From: an uncultured Desulfobulbus sp.
Lineage (GTDB): Bacteria; Desulfobacterota; Desulfobulbia; Desulfobulbales; Desulfobulbaceae
Reading direction: 5' to 3'
DNA length: 12,963 nt
Assembly: GCA_946539945.1 (NCBI GenBank)
Contig: CAMNHX010000006.1
Location: forward strand, 1-12,963
Below, in pieces: positions 1 to 7,549 of this stretch; the first letter of the stretch is position 1; each line of letters opens with the position of its first letter. The notes beneath the pieces are model-generated. The model searched no databases. It was not told the DNA's origin and worked only from the letters and a program-made list of their open reading frames with translations. The translations under genes and the position numbers were made by a program.

Positions 1-1956
1 GGCGGAATCCAGCACGTCGCCGGTCTTGTCGATGCCGAACTCCTCGAAGATCACAGCCAGCTTTTGTTCCAGCACTTCAAGCACACGGAATTCGACCGAA
101 TCCTCGAACATGAGGTTGATGGCCCGCACAACCTTCTTCTGGCCGATGCGATCCACTCGGCCGATGCGCTGTTCCAGCCGCATCGGGTTCCAGGGCATGT
201 CGTAGTTGACGACCACATGGGCGAACTGCAAATTCAGACCCTCGCCGCCCGCATCGGTGGCGACCAGCACGCGCCGGGAATCGCGGAAAGCCTCCTGGGC
301 GGCCAAACGCTCCTCCATCGTCATCGAGCCGTTCAGGGTGGCGACGGAAATGCCGCGAGCCTCCAGAAATTCCGCCAGCATCTGTTGGGTCGGCACGAAC
401 TCGGTGAAGACCAGGACCTTCAAATCCGGTTCCTGTTCCTCGGCCTGCAAGGCGTACAGCCATTCGATCAGGGCTTCGGCCTTGGCGTCAGGCCCGCTCT
501 GTTCGCAGCGCAGCGCCGCCGCCAACAGGGCCTCCACATGGTCACGTTCGCCCCGCAGCGCGGCAATGCGCACCCGCAAAAGCTCGTCGAGCAGTTCCTG
601 GGCGTCCAGATCGTAAATGAGTTCCGAGTTCAGAGTTGCGAGTTCCGAGTTGTCATCATCAGAACTCGGAACCCGCAACCCGGAACTCAGCACTCCAAGG
701 CGGCGTTCCAGCGTCGTCCGGATCGCGCGGGTGCTGGAAGTCACCAGCCGCTGCATCAGGAGCATCAAGAAGCCGATGTGGCGTTTCTTTTCGAGCAGGG
801 CCTGGTTGTAGCCTTCGCGCACATAATCCGTCACGGCCTCGTACAACAGGCGTTGCGCCTGGTGGCGTTCTTCCCAGGCCACCGGCTCCGTTCGGGTGGT
901 TCTGGGCTTGAACAGCGGTTTGCCCTCGGCGTCCACGGCCCGCCGCTTTTCCGTGCGAACGACATACGGAGCCACCCGTTCGCGGGTCACGCTGCCCATG
1001 TCCGGGAAGGCCCTGTCATCCAGCAGGTTCATCAGGCGGTGAAAGGCGTCGCTTTTGCCCTGGTGCGGCGTGGCCGAAAGCAAGAGCAGGTATGGCGCGG
1101 CCTCGGCCAGCGCCTTGCCCAATTTGTAGCGGGCGACCTGATCCGTGCTGCCGCCCAGCCGATGCGCCTCGTCCACAATCACCAAATCCCAACCGGCGGT
1201 GACCAGGGCTTCGAAGCGGCCGCGGTTGTATTCGGCCACGCGCTCGGCGCTCCAGCCGCGCCGTTTGTCCAGAGGCTTGACCGAATCCAGGGTGACGATG
1301 ACCTGATCGCACAGCAACCACGGGTTGCCGTGCGAGTGCGTGGTGCGTTGTGCGGAGTGCGTTTCGGCCTCGCGCACTTCGCACTCCGCACTGCGCACTT
1401 CGGAAATCCGGCGCAGCGTCGCCAAATTCTCGCTTTGCGCCAGTTGGAACGATTCGTTGAAATGCGTACACATTTCCGCCGCCCATTGCGGGGCGATGCT
1501 CTTGGGCGCGACGACCAAGGTTCGGCGCACCAGACCGCGCAGTTTGAGTTCGCGCATGATCAGCCCGGCCTCGATGGTCTTGCCGAGGCCCACTTCGTCG
1601 GCCAGCAGGCAACGCACCCTGTCGCCGGAAACGGCGCGGGACAGGGCGTTCAGTTGGTGCGGCAATGGAATGACGTTGGATTCCATCGGGGCCAGCAGCA
1701 CCGGGCCGTCGGCTGCGGCTGTGGAGCCTTCCAGCACCTCGGCCACCTTGGCCGCCGCCGACACGTAGGCTATGCGCCAGGCTTCAAAATTCGGCGGCAG
1801 GGCATCCAAAGGGCGCAGAGCCGAGCCGGGCACGCGCACCACCGCGTCCCGGTTCGGCAGCCAGACGCGGCATACCGTCTGCCCCCACAGGGTTTCTTCC
1901 TCAATGACCTTGCAGGGGGCGTGGTGGAGGGTGCTGTATCGCCAATTGCGGCTCAT
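1..1956 (-). CDS. brxHII: SNF2-family helicase, BREX-3 BrxHII / DrmD type (C-terminus beyond left edge)
   Basis: This frame stays open from an ATG at 1956 to the left edge: 652 codons without a stop, so the protein is partial. Visible helicase motifs are a Q-like LPHQLNAL (98-105), motif I ADEVGLGKT (119-127, Lys126), motif II DEAH (262-265), motif III SATPH (294-298), motif V ATDAGGEGLNLQ (566-577) and motif VI QRIGRVDRIGQ (596-606). Both RecA lobes are therefore present. The family comprises ATP-driven DNA translocases such as RapA/HepA; the closest defence relatives are DrmD of DISARM and the BREX-3 helicase. The ATG shares an ATGA overlap with the ligase stop; an in-frame ATG at 1968 is an alternative, and neither has a strong Shine-Dalgarno. 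Two heptamer-repeat elements are translated in frame, at residues 185-208 between motifs Ia and II, and at 420-446 in the linker between the lobes. The helicase assignment is firm; BrxHII rests on context. Confidence 0.88.
   Translation of the reverse strand, partial: MSRNWRYSTLHHAPCKVIEEETLWGQTVCRVWLPNRDAVVRVPGSALRPLDALPPNFEAWRIAYVSAAAKVAEVLEGSTAAADGPVLLAPMESNVIPLPHQLNALSRAVSGDRVRCLLADEVGLGKTIEAGLIMRELKLRGLVRRTLVVAPKSIAPQWAAEMCTHFNESFQLAQSENLATLRRISEVRSAECEVREAETHSAQRTTHSHGNPWLLCDQVIVTLDSVKPLDKRRGWSAERVAEYNRGRFEALVTAGWDLVIVDEAHRLGGSTDQVARYKLGKALAEAAPYLLLLSATPHQGKSDAFHRLMNLLDDRAFPDMGSVTRERVAPYVVRTEKRRAVDAEGKPLFKPRTTRTEPVAWEERHQAQRLLYEAVTDYVREGYNQALLEKKRHIGFLMLLMQRLVTSSTRAIRTTLERRLGVLSSGLRVPSSDDDNSELATLNSELIYDLDAQELLDELLRVRIAALRGERDHVEALLAAALRCEQSGPDAKAEALIEWLYALQAEEQEPDLKVLVFTEFVPTQQMLAEFLEARGISVATLNGSMTMEERLAAQEAFRDSRRVLVATDAGGEGLNLQFAHVVVNYDMPWNPMRLEQRIGRVDRIGQKKVVRAINLMFEDSVEFRVLEVLEQKLAVIFEEFGIDKTGDVLDSA
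619..696. repeat. Heptamer inverted-repeat element 1 (GAGTTNN type), inside brxHII
   Basis: Five tandem 7-base units of form GAGTTNN occupy 619-653; an 8-base spacer (654-661) follows, then five complementary units (GAACTCG type) at 662-696. Offset by one base, the arms pair unit for unit over about 34 bases with roughly one mismatch per unit. The variable last two bases also match across arms in the third and fourth units (GC with GC, CC with CC), so the order of units is mirrored. The span is 78 bases (26 codons) and is translated in frame at helicase residues 420-446. Confidence 0.85.
1334..1400. repeat. Heptamer inverted-repeat element 2 (NNGTGCG type), inside brxHII
   Basis: Four units ending GTGCG (1334-1361) are followed by an 11-base spacer and four complementary CGCACTN units (1373-1400). 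Paired unit by unit, 5 or 6 of 7 bases match. It encodes an S/E/R/T-rich insertion at helicase residues 185-208, between the APKS motif and the DEAH box. Confidence 0.82.
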
Positions 1957-2654
1957 TCCGGGGGGCATATGGGGAACAAAAAACCAAGTCTGTTCGGAGT
2001 GATAGCGGTTCGTGACCAGTGCTGCTCCATAGTTTGGACAAATGCCGGGCGAACCAGTTTGGCGCGTTGCGCCAACCAATCCCCCTGGTCAAAACGGAGA
2101 TAGAGCCCCTCCGCAGGCTGGTTGCCGAATTGGGACGTGGACATAATCCCTTGAATCTCCGTATGGGTGAAATGCCCACGCGCAAGAACGGGAACTGAAG
2201 CGATGCGCATTGCCCGGAAGAGAGCATCCCGGCGTTCCGTGGAAAAAAAACGACCGCATCCTTTGTCGTACACATCGAAACCCAGGAACCAGTCCGGCAA
2301 ACGCTCATAAACTACCGAGTGCCGCGCATAGCACCATTCTCCGAACAGAATGAGACGGTCATCGAGATGCTCAAACAGCGTGTCGGCCCGTTGATTCAGC
2401 CAGTCGCCGAGTTTTTTCCATTGTCCCGAGCCGGGCAGATGCAGGCGTGTCCCCCGGTTCTGAAGCAGCAGATTGCCGTCCGAAGCGAAGGAGATGCCGA
2501 GATTGGCGCCATCAATCTTCTCCTCAACGACAAGATCATGTCGCAAAAATTCGTCGCGTTCGGATTCCGACAGAACCTTGTCCGCCCGTATATCAACGCC
2601 GGTCGGTATGACCAGATGCGGCGTGGAGGGAAACTTGAAGAACTCGTCACTCAT
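1953..2654 (-). CDS. RNA/DNA ligase-family protein (nucleotidyltransferase)
   Basis: This 233-residue protein has a full set of covalent nucleotidyltransferase motifs: motif I EKIDGAN (45-51, candidate adenylated Lys46), NRG (66-68), motif III FGEW (104-107), motif IIIa GFDVYD (125-130), motif IV AEGLYLR (181-187) and motif V AKLVR (198-202). It matches the RNA_ligase family (PF09414, Rnl2-like) more than replicative DNA ligases, because it has no OB-fold, BRCT or helix-hairpin-helix extension. The expected reaction is ATP-dependent sealing of 5'-phosphate and 3'-OH ends, probably RNA. The start at 2654 has GGAG at 2665-2668 and overlaps the end of the PIN gene by 8 bases; an in-frame ATG at 2687 would add 11 residues buried in the PIN gene. 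It ends in an ATGA overlap with the helicase start. Its place directly after a PIN nuclease suggests a cut-and-repair pair. That pairing is inference, and substrate choice cannot be read from sequence. Confidence 0.85.
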   Translation of the reverse strand: MSDEFFKFPSTPHLVIPTGVDIRADKVLSESERDEFLRHDLVVEEKIDGANLGISFASDGNLLLQNRGTRLHLPGSGQWKKLGDWLNQRADTLFEHLDDRLILFGEWCYARHSVVYERLPDWFLGFDVYDKGCGRFFSTERRDALFRAMRIASVPVLARGHFTHTEIQGIMSTSQFGNQPAEGLYLRFDQGDWLAQRAKLVRPAFVQTMEQHWSRTAITPNRLGFLFPICPPE

Positions 2655-3183
2655 GCCCGAACTTCTCCCGATACTTGTTCCTGACATAATCCGGGCAAAG
2701 AAAATGTGCAGTCACGCCTGATTGCCGCAACGCCTCTCGCCATCCCCACCACTTGCTGTCCGTCGCTTGCAGAATCGGCGGCTTTTCCGGATGCGCGTTG
2801 GCTACGGCAACAAACTTGCGGTCCGATATATCGAAATCCGCCAATCCGTCATGATCAGGAAATTCAACGAATGAATCGTCGGAACGGGTGATGGTCACCC
2901 GGTCGGAATCGGGCAAACTCCAGCGGTGATCATGTACCCATTTCAGAAAACTGTCGCCCACTCCCGGTTGCCCGCTCATGGAAAGCTGATGTCGGTATTC
3001 ATCGAAGATTTCTTCGCCATCATCCAGGACAAGCGTGCCGCGCCCGCTGGTAATATGCTCGACGGCCTCAATGCACGCCTGAACACAACCAATCAATTCT
3101 TTGGGAATGTCGCCGGGGGTGCTCGCAAGATTGGCTGTTTTCGGCACATTAGTGTCCACGAGGCATTTTTTGGGCAACTTCAT
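2647..3183 (-). CDS. PIN-like domain nuclease
   Basis: This 178-residue protein fits a single PIN domain. It opens with a hydrophobic strand and VDTN (Asp10), has an acidic helix EEIFDEY (57-63, Glu58/Glu62), then FDISDRKFVAVANA (117-130, Asp121) and ATDSKWW (140-146, Asp142). That acidic quartet is the usual metal-binding set of PIN endonucleases, which mostly cut RNA. No membrane segment or signal peptide is seen. It starts in an ATGA overlap with the end of the AAA ATPase gene and its last 8 bases overlap the ligase start, so the three genes are translationally coupled. Unlike VapC toxins it has no small VapB-like antitoxin beside it, and it is longer than the usual 130-140 residues. It may be the effector of the AAA-PIN-ligase module, switched by the ATPase. 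The fold call comes from motif spacing only. Confidence 0.7.
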   Translation of the reverse strand: MKLPKKCLVDTNVPKTANLASTPGDIPKELIGCVQACIEAVEHITSGRGTLVLDDGEEIFDEYRHQLSMSGQPGVGDSFLKWVHDHRWSLPDSDRVTITRSDDSFVEFPDHDGLADFDISDRKFVAVANAHPEKPPILQATDSKWWGWREALRQSGVTAHFLCPDYVRNKYREKFGHE

Positions 3184-4586
3184 GTGGATACCCCAGAATT
3201 TTCCGCTGCCAGCCGCATCCGTTTCTTCATGGCCGCTTTGGCTTGTTCGGTAATGTCGCCCATTTCATCCCCAAAAAAATCCTTCGGCCAGTTTTGGATG
3301 TTGCCGAACATATCAATTTGCAATGGTTCCAGAGTTGCGGGAGTTTTGGCAATGTCGGCGAAATATGCCGACACCTTTTCCTGCGGAACCGCGTCTTCGG
3401 CGATACGCCTCTGCAAACGGCGCAGAAAATGCTCGGAATGGGTTTCAATGATAAGTTGAATGTTTCTATCCTCTCCGTTTTCTCTGGAATTGATCACATC
3501 AATCATCACATCGGCCAATGCCGACTGCGCGCTCGGATGCAAATGAATCTCGGGTTGTTCCATAAGAATGATCGAGCCTGCTGGAGCATAGAAACATTGC
3601 ACCAAAACCGGCAATACTTGGGAGATGCCGAAGCCGACATCCGGGAGGTCTACCCAATCCCGCGATCCTTTGGTGCATACCTTGACTTCGTATTCCTGTC
3701 TTTGTTCAGATATGGGGGTGACTTTGAATTTTTCGATCAAATTCATTTCTTTCAACTTCGCGGCTATAACTTCACCAAATGGTTTGATTATCTTTCTATA
3801 GCCAAGACCGATTTTCCTGTCTCGGGCCGCAAGGATGGCTGCCACGGTATTTTCTCCAGCATAACCTACACTTTCATACTCAATACCTGTCCATGAATAC
3901 AGACGCTCCGCCTTGGTACGCAGCGGACCAAGATAATGGATCGATCCAAACAGCTTCTCGTGACTCAAATTGAAGGATTGTGCAAAATCAGCATTTTGGT
4001 AGTAGGCAACCACTTCATCGGGAAAACCATAAAAACGAACAGGAGCTCCAAGAGACCAAGCTCGTCCTTGCTTACGCTTCAATTGATAATCGGTTGCATC
4101 AACCTTATAGTCGGATTTTGTACCTGGTTTTCTTGTCATTGACAGTGAAAGTGATGAACTTTCATTGTCAAGAAGCTCATATTGTAGCGTGTCAAGAACC
4201 AGTTTGTGTTGTTCTTTATCGCCCAGTCCTACTTCAGCCCGAAATGCCAAATCGCTTCCAGTGTATAACTGCCCTGAAAGCGGATCTTTGAATTTCAGTG
4301 TTTCCTGGAGTGACCATTGATACTCGAAAGAGATTTTTTTTCTCGGATCACGGTGAAACACCATTTCCTCATACGAACCAAGCTGCACAGCCGAGTTTTT
4401 CCCTCCTGGATAAAAGACCGCTTTCCGGTCAGGTGACTCGACGGTCTGCTTCAGCATCATCAGAAACTGGCCTATGCTGGATTTGCCGGAACTGTTGGCC
4501 CCAAAGAACAGGGTAATGGGCGCCATGCGAATGTCGCCGGTATCCTTCCAGCCCTTGAAGTTGTGTATCCGTAAATGTTTGAACAT
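3180..4586 (-). CDS. AAA/ABC-type ATPase with C-terminal DUF3696-like region
   Basis: This 468-residue protein is of the RecF/SMC-like AAA type used by many defence systems. It starts with an F-K-x-x-x-I-x-N-F-K-G strand pattern, Walker A GANSSGKSS (29-37), an ABC-signature-like GFGISQVLPVL (about 317-327), Walker B ILMEQPEIHLHP (340-351) and a switch-His motif ETHSEHF (381-387). The tail, with a G-N-I-x-N-W-P-x-x-F-F pattern near 428-438, fits DUF3696. No TOPRIM or HNH nuclease follows, so it is not a complete OLD protein; the nuclease is probably supplied by the PIN gene directly downstream. The start at 4586 is one base after the methyltransferase stop and has GAGG and GGAG at 4591-4598. 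Parts of the gene (about 3700-4350) are near 40-45% GC, below the flanking core genes, which suggests separate acquisition. Confidence 0.85.
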   Translation of the reverse strand: MFKHLRIHNFKGWKDTGDIRMAPITLFFGANSSGKSSIGQFLMMLKQTVESPDRKAVFYPGGKNSAVQLGSYEEMVFHRDPRKKISFEYQWSLQETLKFKDPLSGQLYTGSDLAFRAEVGLGDKEQHKLVLDTLQYELLDNESSSLSLSMTRKPGTKSDYKVDATDYQLKRKQGRAWSLGAPVRFYGFPDEVVAYYQNADFAQSFNLSHEKLFGSIHYLGPLRTKAERLYSWTGIEYESVGYAGENTVAAILAARDRKIGLGYRKIIKPFGEVIAAKLKEMNLIEKFKVTPISEQRQEYEVKVCTKGSRDWVDLPDVGFGISQVLPVLVQCFYAPAGSIILMEQPEIHLHPSAQSALADVMIDVINSRENGEDRNIQLIIETHSEHFLRRLQRRIAEDAVPQEKVSAYFADIAKTPATLEPLQIDMFGNIQNWPKDFFGDEMGDITEQAKAAMKKRMRLAAENSGVST

Positions 4587-4587
4587 C

Positions 4588-7503
4588 TCACTCCCCTCCC
4601 ATCCTCGTCACCGCCTGGTCGTACCACATGAGCAGCTTGGGATCCTCCTCCAGCACCGCGCTCGGGATTTTCTCGGCAACGGCGACAATCACGGCGTAGT
4701 CCCGGTCCTGCCAGGCTTTTTTGAATCCGGCGCGGACGGCCTCCAGGCGGAAGACCTTGAGCTTCTTTTTGCTCGCCTTGTACTCCTCGAATTCCCTGAG
4801 CAGCGCCTTCTCGCGCAGTTTCTCCAAATCGCCCGCCCGGTTGGGGTCGGGGACGTACCAGCGGTCGGCCGCCTTGCGGCGGAGTTCCGAGTTTTGAGTT
4901 GAGAGTTGCGAGTTCAACTCGCCACCCGCAACTCGTAACTCGTCAACTATCATCTCCCGCAAGGATGAGCTTTTCATCATCCACGAAACAATCTGGGCGG
5001 GGATGGCGTCTTTGCCGTCGAAGCACAGGAAATTTTGCTCCAGGAGGGTGGAGAGTTCCAGCATCTTTTCGTGTTTGCTGTAGCCGCCCAGTTCCTTGAT
5101 GAATTGCGGGTGGAGTTCCTGAAAGGTCTGGGGCTTGTCGCGCAGGGCGTTGCGGAGCCAGTCGATGGCCGAGGCCTCGTCCTGCACGAAGAGGGAAGCC
5201 TGCGCGGGCTCGCCTGCGGTCAGGCGCTTCTTGTCGTACTCCGCCGCCTGCTCGGGCAGAAAGAACATGCCGTCGCGCTCGGCGAAGCGCTGATGCAGGC
5301 CCAGCTGGAACTCCTGGCTGGACAGCGGCACCAGGCGGCCCTTGCGCACGTAGAAGGCCACCAGCTGGTCAAAAAGGATGCGCGGGTCGCGTTCGGGAAT
5401 GCGCGCCGGGCGGCCGCCTTGCATTTTGACCACAGGAAGATAGGAAAGATGCGTGCGCACGAAATCCCACACGCCCGCCTCGCTCTCCGCCTCTAGGGCG
5501 AAGCGCTCCTCAAAGCCGCCGTTGGGCTTGTAGGCGGAAATGACCAAATCCTGCTTCACGGCGGTGGGCGTGGTATATGCTTTGAAACTGCCCTGTTGCT
5601 TGTCCAAGGCGGCCACGTTGGCCACGACAAAGCCCGCCTCGGCCAGCGCACTTTGGATGCTGTTCCATACCGAAGCGCTGGTGTTGGAAAACTCCACGGT
5701 CATCCAGCGGCCCGGTTTGAGCACCCGGAAGGCTTTGCGGAAACACGAGACCATCAGTGCTCGGTAGTCGCTCAAGTCCTTGCCCTGCACATCATTGACA
5801 ATAGCTTCTGTTTTGTTGTTCGTCCAGACTTTGAGCCAAGATTCCCATAATGAGTCTAATTCAGAGTAATTGATATTTGATCCAAACGGAGGATCAAGAA
5901 ATATATAATCTATAAAATTGTCTTGTGGAATACTATCATTAGTAGAATAAGTGCCTAACAAGAAACTGTTATCGTATGCTCCACATAATTTAATAAATGT
6001 GTTAAGCTGTTTTATTTTATGACTATAAACATCTATCATATTTCCTTCTGTCGGCAATGAAGGAACATACAGCGTCCCAGATAATGGCCTATCTCCACCT
6101 CGTGGATTAAATCTTCGCATTTTTGTTGCATGCCATGCTGTATTCAAAAAACCAAACTTAAAAATTCTCTTAAATATACTATTAGCTTTTGCATAGCACG
6201 TCGCCATAATCCACAAATTCCGCATCGTATAAAAATGATGCACATGGGTGATGCCGTGAGAACCTTTTGGCTGCCTAGTGTTGAAGCCATCGGGTAGGGC
6301 AGTAGTGGGAAACCAATATGGAATCTCCATACCCTCAATCTTGTCGATCAAAGCTAGGTCGTCGGCGTCCGGCGTCTTTTCGTATCGTTTCTTGCCCACC
6401 GAATAGTTGATGATCACAGGGACCTGTTTGGCCTGCTTCACCGTTTCGTTCAGGGCGCGGTCAAAACGGGTCGTCCATGTCCGTTCCAAACGCTGTTTGG
6501 TGAGCAACGCGCCACAGTGAGTGCAGGGAAATTCTTTCAAAACCGAGCCATCGCTTTTTTTCACCGCCGAATTCCAGAACACCACTTCGCCCGCGCAGTC
6601 CGGGCACACGAACACGTCCGACCACACGGTGTAGTTGATTTTGCCCGTTCCCCCGTTGGTGTGGCGCGTCTCGTACATCCAGCCGCATTCCCGTTCCACC
6701 TCGGCGAGGATGCGCCGGGCCTCGCGCTCGAAGGCGGCCACATCCACCGGGGTGTTGTAGTTGTAGGCGATGAAGGTCGCGGCGGGCGAGAGGTCGTTCA
6801 GCACCGCGCGTCGAGCGCCCAGTCGGGAAAAGGCCCGCCACGCGGGCTTGCCGTTGTCGTCGGTTTCCTCGCGCAGGATGGTTCCGTCGGCCTCCACGCG
6901 ATAGCCCAGGGCTTCCACGGCCCGCCGGTCTCCGCACAACTGCGCGGCCACGCCGGTCATGCCCGTGCCGCAGAAGCCGTCGAACACGATGTCGCCCGGC
7001 TCGGTGTAGTGCAGGATGTAGCGCATGATGGCCTTGTGCGGCACCTTGGTGTGGTAGGAATGGGCGTTGTAGATGGGGTCGTTCTTGCCTTCGGAAACGT
7101 CGGCGGCGAAGGGCTCGCGGTGATAGTGCGCGGTGCGCGGTGCGGAGTGCGATGGGGTGCGTGAAGTTGCCGACTCGCCTTCCCCCGCACTCCGCACTCC
7201 GCACTCCGCACTTTTCTCCTCCTCCCAGAGGCGGAGAAAATCGGCAATCCACGGGTTCGGGCAGGCGCAGTAGTAGGGCGGGTCGGAAAGGGCAAGGATG
7301 TCCTCGTCGCTGCCGATGGGGAAGCCTTCGATCTTGCGGAAGTCCGGGTCTTGCAGCTTTTGGCGCAGCAGTTCGGTGAAATGGGCGCGGCGGGCGGCGT
7401 CGTTTGGAAAGGTCTGGCCCAGGCAGGTGACGGGTTGCGAGTCGCGGGTCGCGAATCTTTCCGACTCGAACAGGGCCGCTTGGCGTCTGGGGGTATCGCT
7501 CAT
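4588..7503 (-). CDS. pglXI: Zinc-ribbon adenine-specific DNA methyltransferase, BREX-3 PglXI type (COG1743)
   Basis: This 971-residue protein is predicted to methylate adenine so that the host is marked as self. It has LSDPPYYCACPNPW (72-85), an SAM-binding FDGFCGTGMTG (174-184), a zinc ribbon with CPDC (300-303) and CTHC (327-330), and a second catalytic-type LDPPFGSNINYSELDSLWESW region (536-556). Two DPP-aromatic motifs around motif I and an embedded zinc ribbon are typical of the COG1743/DUF1156-like group. The C-terminal 300 residues carry no motif I recognise and may bind DNA or BREX partners. The start at 7503 has GAGG at 7510-7513 with a 6-base spacer; the open frame reaches 7632 but that extension lies in the ParA gene. 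Heptamer-repeat elements are translated at about 98-128 and 853-875, and a third arm lies at about 17-24. Residues 422-561 are encoded by AT-rich DNA unlike the rest. PglXI naming rests on gene order. Confidence 0.87.
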   Translation of the reverse strand: MSDTPRRQAALFESERFATRDSQPVTCLGQTFPNDAARRAHFTELLRQKLQDPDFRKIEGFPIGSDEDILALSDPPYYCACPNPWIADFLRLWEEEKSAECGVRSAGEGESATSRTPSHSAPRTAHYHREPFAADVSEGKNDPIYNAHSYHTKVPHKAIMRYILHYTEPGDIVFDGFCGTGMTGVAAQLCGDRRAVEALGYRVEADGTILREETDDNGKPAWRAFSRLGARRAVLNDLSPAATFIAYNYNTPVDVAAFEREARRILAEVERECGWMYETRHTNGGTGKINYTVWSDVFVCPDCAGEVVFWNSAVKKSDGSVLKEFPCTHCGALLTKQRLERTWTTRFDRALNETVKQAKQVPVIINYSVGKKRYEKTPDADDLALIDKIEGMEIPYWFPTTALPDGFNTRQPKGSHGITHVHHFYTMRNLWIMATCYAKANSIFKRIFKFGFLNTAWHATKMRRFNPRGGDRPLSGTLYVPSLPTEGNMIDVYSHKIKQLNTFIKLCGAYDNSFLLGTYSTNDSIPQDNFIDYIFLDPPFGSNINYSELDSLWESWLKVWTNNKTEAIVNDVQGKDLSDYRALMVSCFRKAFRVLKPGRWMTVEFSNTSASVWNSIQSALAEAGFVVANVAALDKQQGSFKAYTTPTAVKQDLVISAYKPNGGFEERFALEAESEAGVWDFVRTHLSYLPVVKMQGGRPARIPERDPRILFDQLVAFYVRKGRLVPLSSQEFQLGLHQRFAERDGMFFLPEQAAEYDKKRLTAGEPAQASLFVQDEASAIDWLRNALRDKPQTFQELHPQFIKELGGYSKHEKMLELSTLLEQNFLCFDGKDAIPAQIVSWMMKSSSLREMIVDELRVAGGELNSQLSTQNSELRRKAADRWYVPDPNRAGDLEKLREKALLREFEEYKASKKKLKVFRLEAVRAGFKKAWQDRDYAVIVAVAEKIPSAVLEEDPKLLMWYDQAVTRMGGE
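4591..4598 (-). promoter_or_regulatory. Ribosome binding site of the AAA ATPase gene
   Basis: Overlapping GAGG (4595-4598) and GGAG (4591-4594) on the minus strand precede the ATG at 4586 by 8 and 4 bases. It lies in the final codons of the methyltransferase gene, which indicates coupled translation. Confidence 0.65.
4882..4948. repeat. Heptamer inverted-repeat element 3 (GAGTTNN type), inside pglXI
   Basis: Five GAGTTNN units (4882-4916) run into complementary NNAACTC/GTAACTC units up to 4948, with a perfect small palindrome at the centre (GAGTTCAACTC, 4910-4920). The outermost unit pairs poorly. The element encodes an N/S/E/L-rich stretch at methyltransferase residues 853-875. Confidence 0.78.
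7124..7213. repeat. Heptamer inverted-repeat element 4 (NNGTGCG type), inside pglXI
   Basis: Four units (TAGTGCG, CGGTGCG twice, GAGTGCG) at 7124-7151, a 34-base spacer holding one degenerate unit, then four CGCACTC/T units at 7186-7213. Translated in frame at residues 98-128, between the tryptophan-containing N-terminal helix and the conserved PFAADVSEGKNDP segment. Confidence 0.82.
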
Positions 7504-7549
7504 GAATGACCTCGATTTGTTGTGTTGTTTGACTCGTGACTCGCAACTT
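7504..7549 (-). other. 46-base gap between ParA and pglXI, the longest gap in the operon
   Basis: It holds most of the upstream arm of heptamer element 5 and the pglXI ribosome binding site. I see no convincing -35/-10 promoter and no terminator with a T-run, so transcription probably runs through. Confidence 0.6.
7510..7513 (-). promoter_or_regulatory. Ribosome binding site of pglXI
   Basis: GAGG on the minus strand, 6 bases before the ATG at 7503. It fixes the methyltransferase start and rules out the longer open frame to 7632. It lies in the loop of heptamer element 5, so it could be influenced by that stem. Confidence 0.7.

Noticed and set aside
619..696. CRISPR array
   Set aside because: Repeat units are 7 bases with no unique 30-base spacers; arms are inverted and the whole is translated in frame.
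1..1956. DISARM system based on a DrmD-like helicase
   Set aside because: No DrmA, DrmB (DUF1998) or DrmC is seen, and the BrxC-like and COG1743 genes fit type 3 BREX better.
64..2103. 679-codon open frame on the plus strand
   Set aside because: It lies opposite the helicase gene, whose frame carries all SNF2 motifs in order. Its own translation is low in recognisable structure and reads through the repeat element. It is a GC-rich antisense shadow.
3180..4586. PARIS (AriA/AriB) or OLD/Gabija system
   Set aside because: PARIS needs a DUF4435 partner and OLD/GajA a TOPRIM domain; here the partner is PIN-like and no TOPRIM is visible.
6461..7546. 361-codon minus-strand frame in the 5' part of the methyltransferase gene
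   Set aside because: Its translation is arginine/proline-rich and lacks motifs, while the neighbouring frame carries DPPY, the SAM motif and the zinc ribbon.
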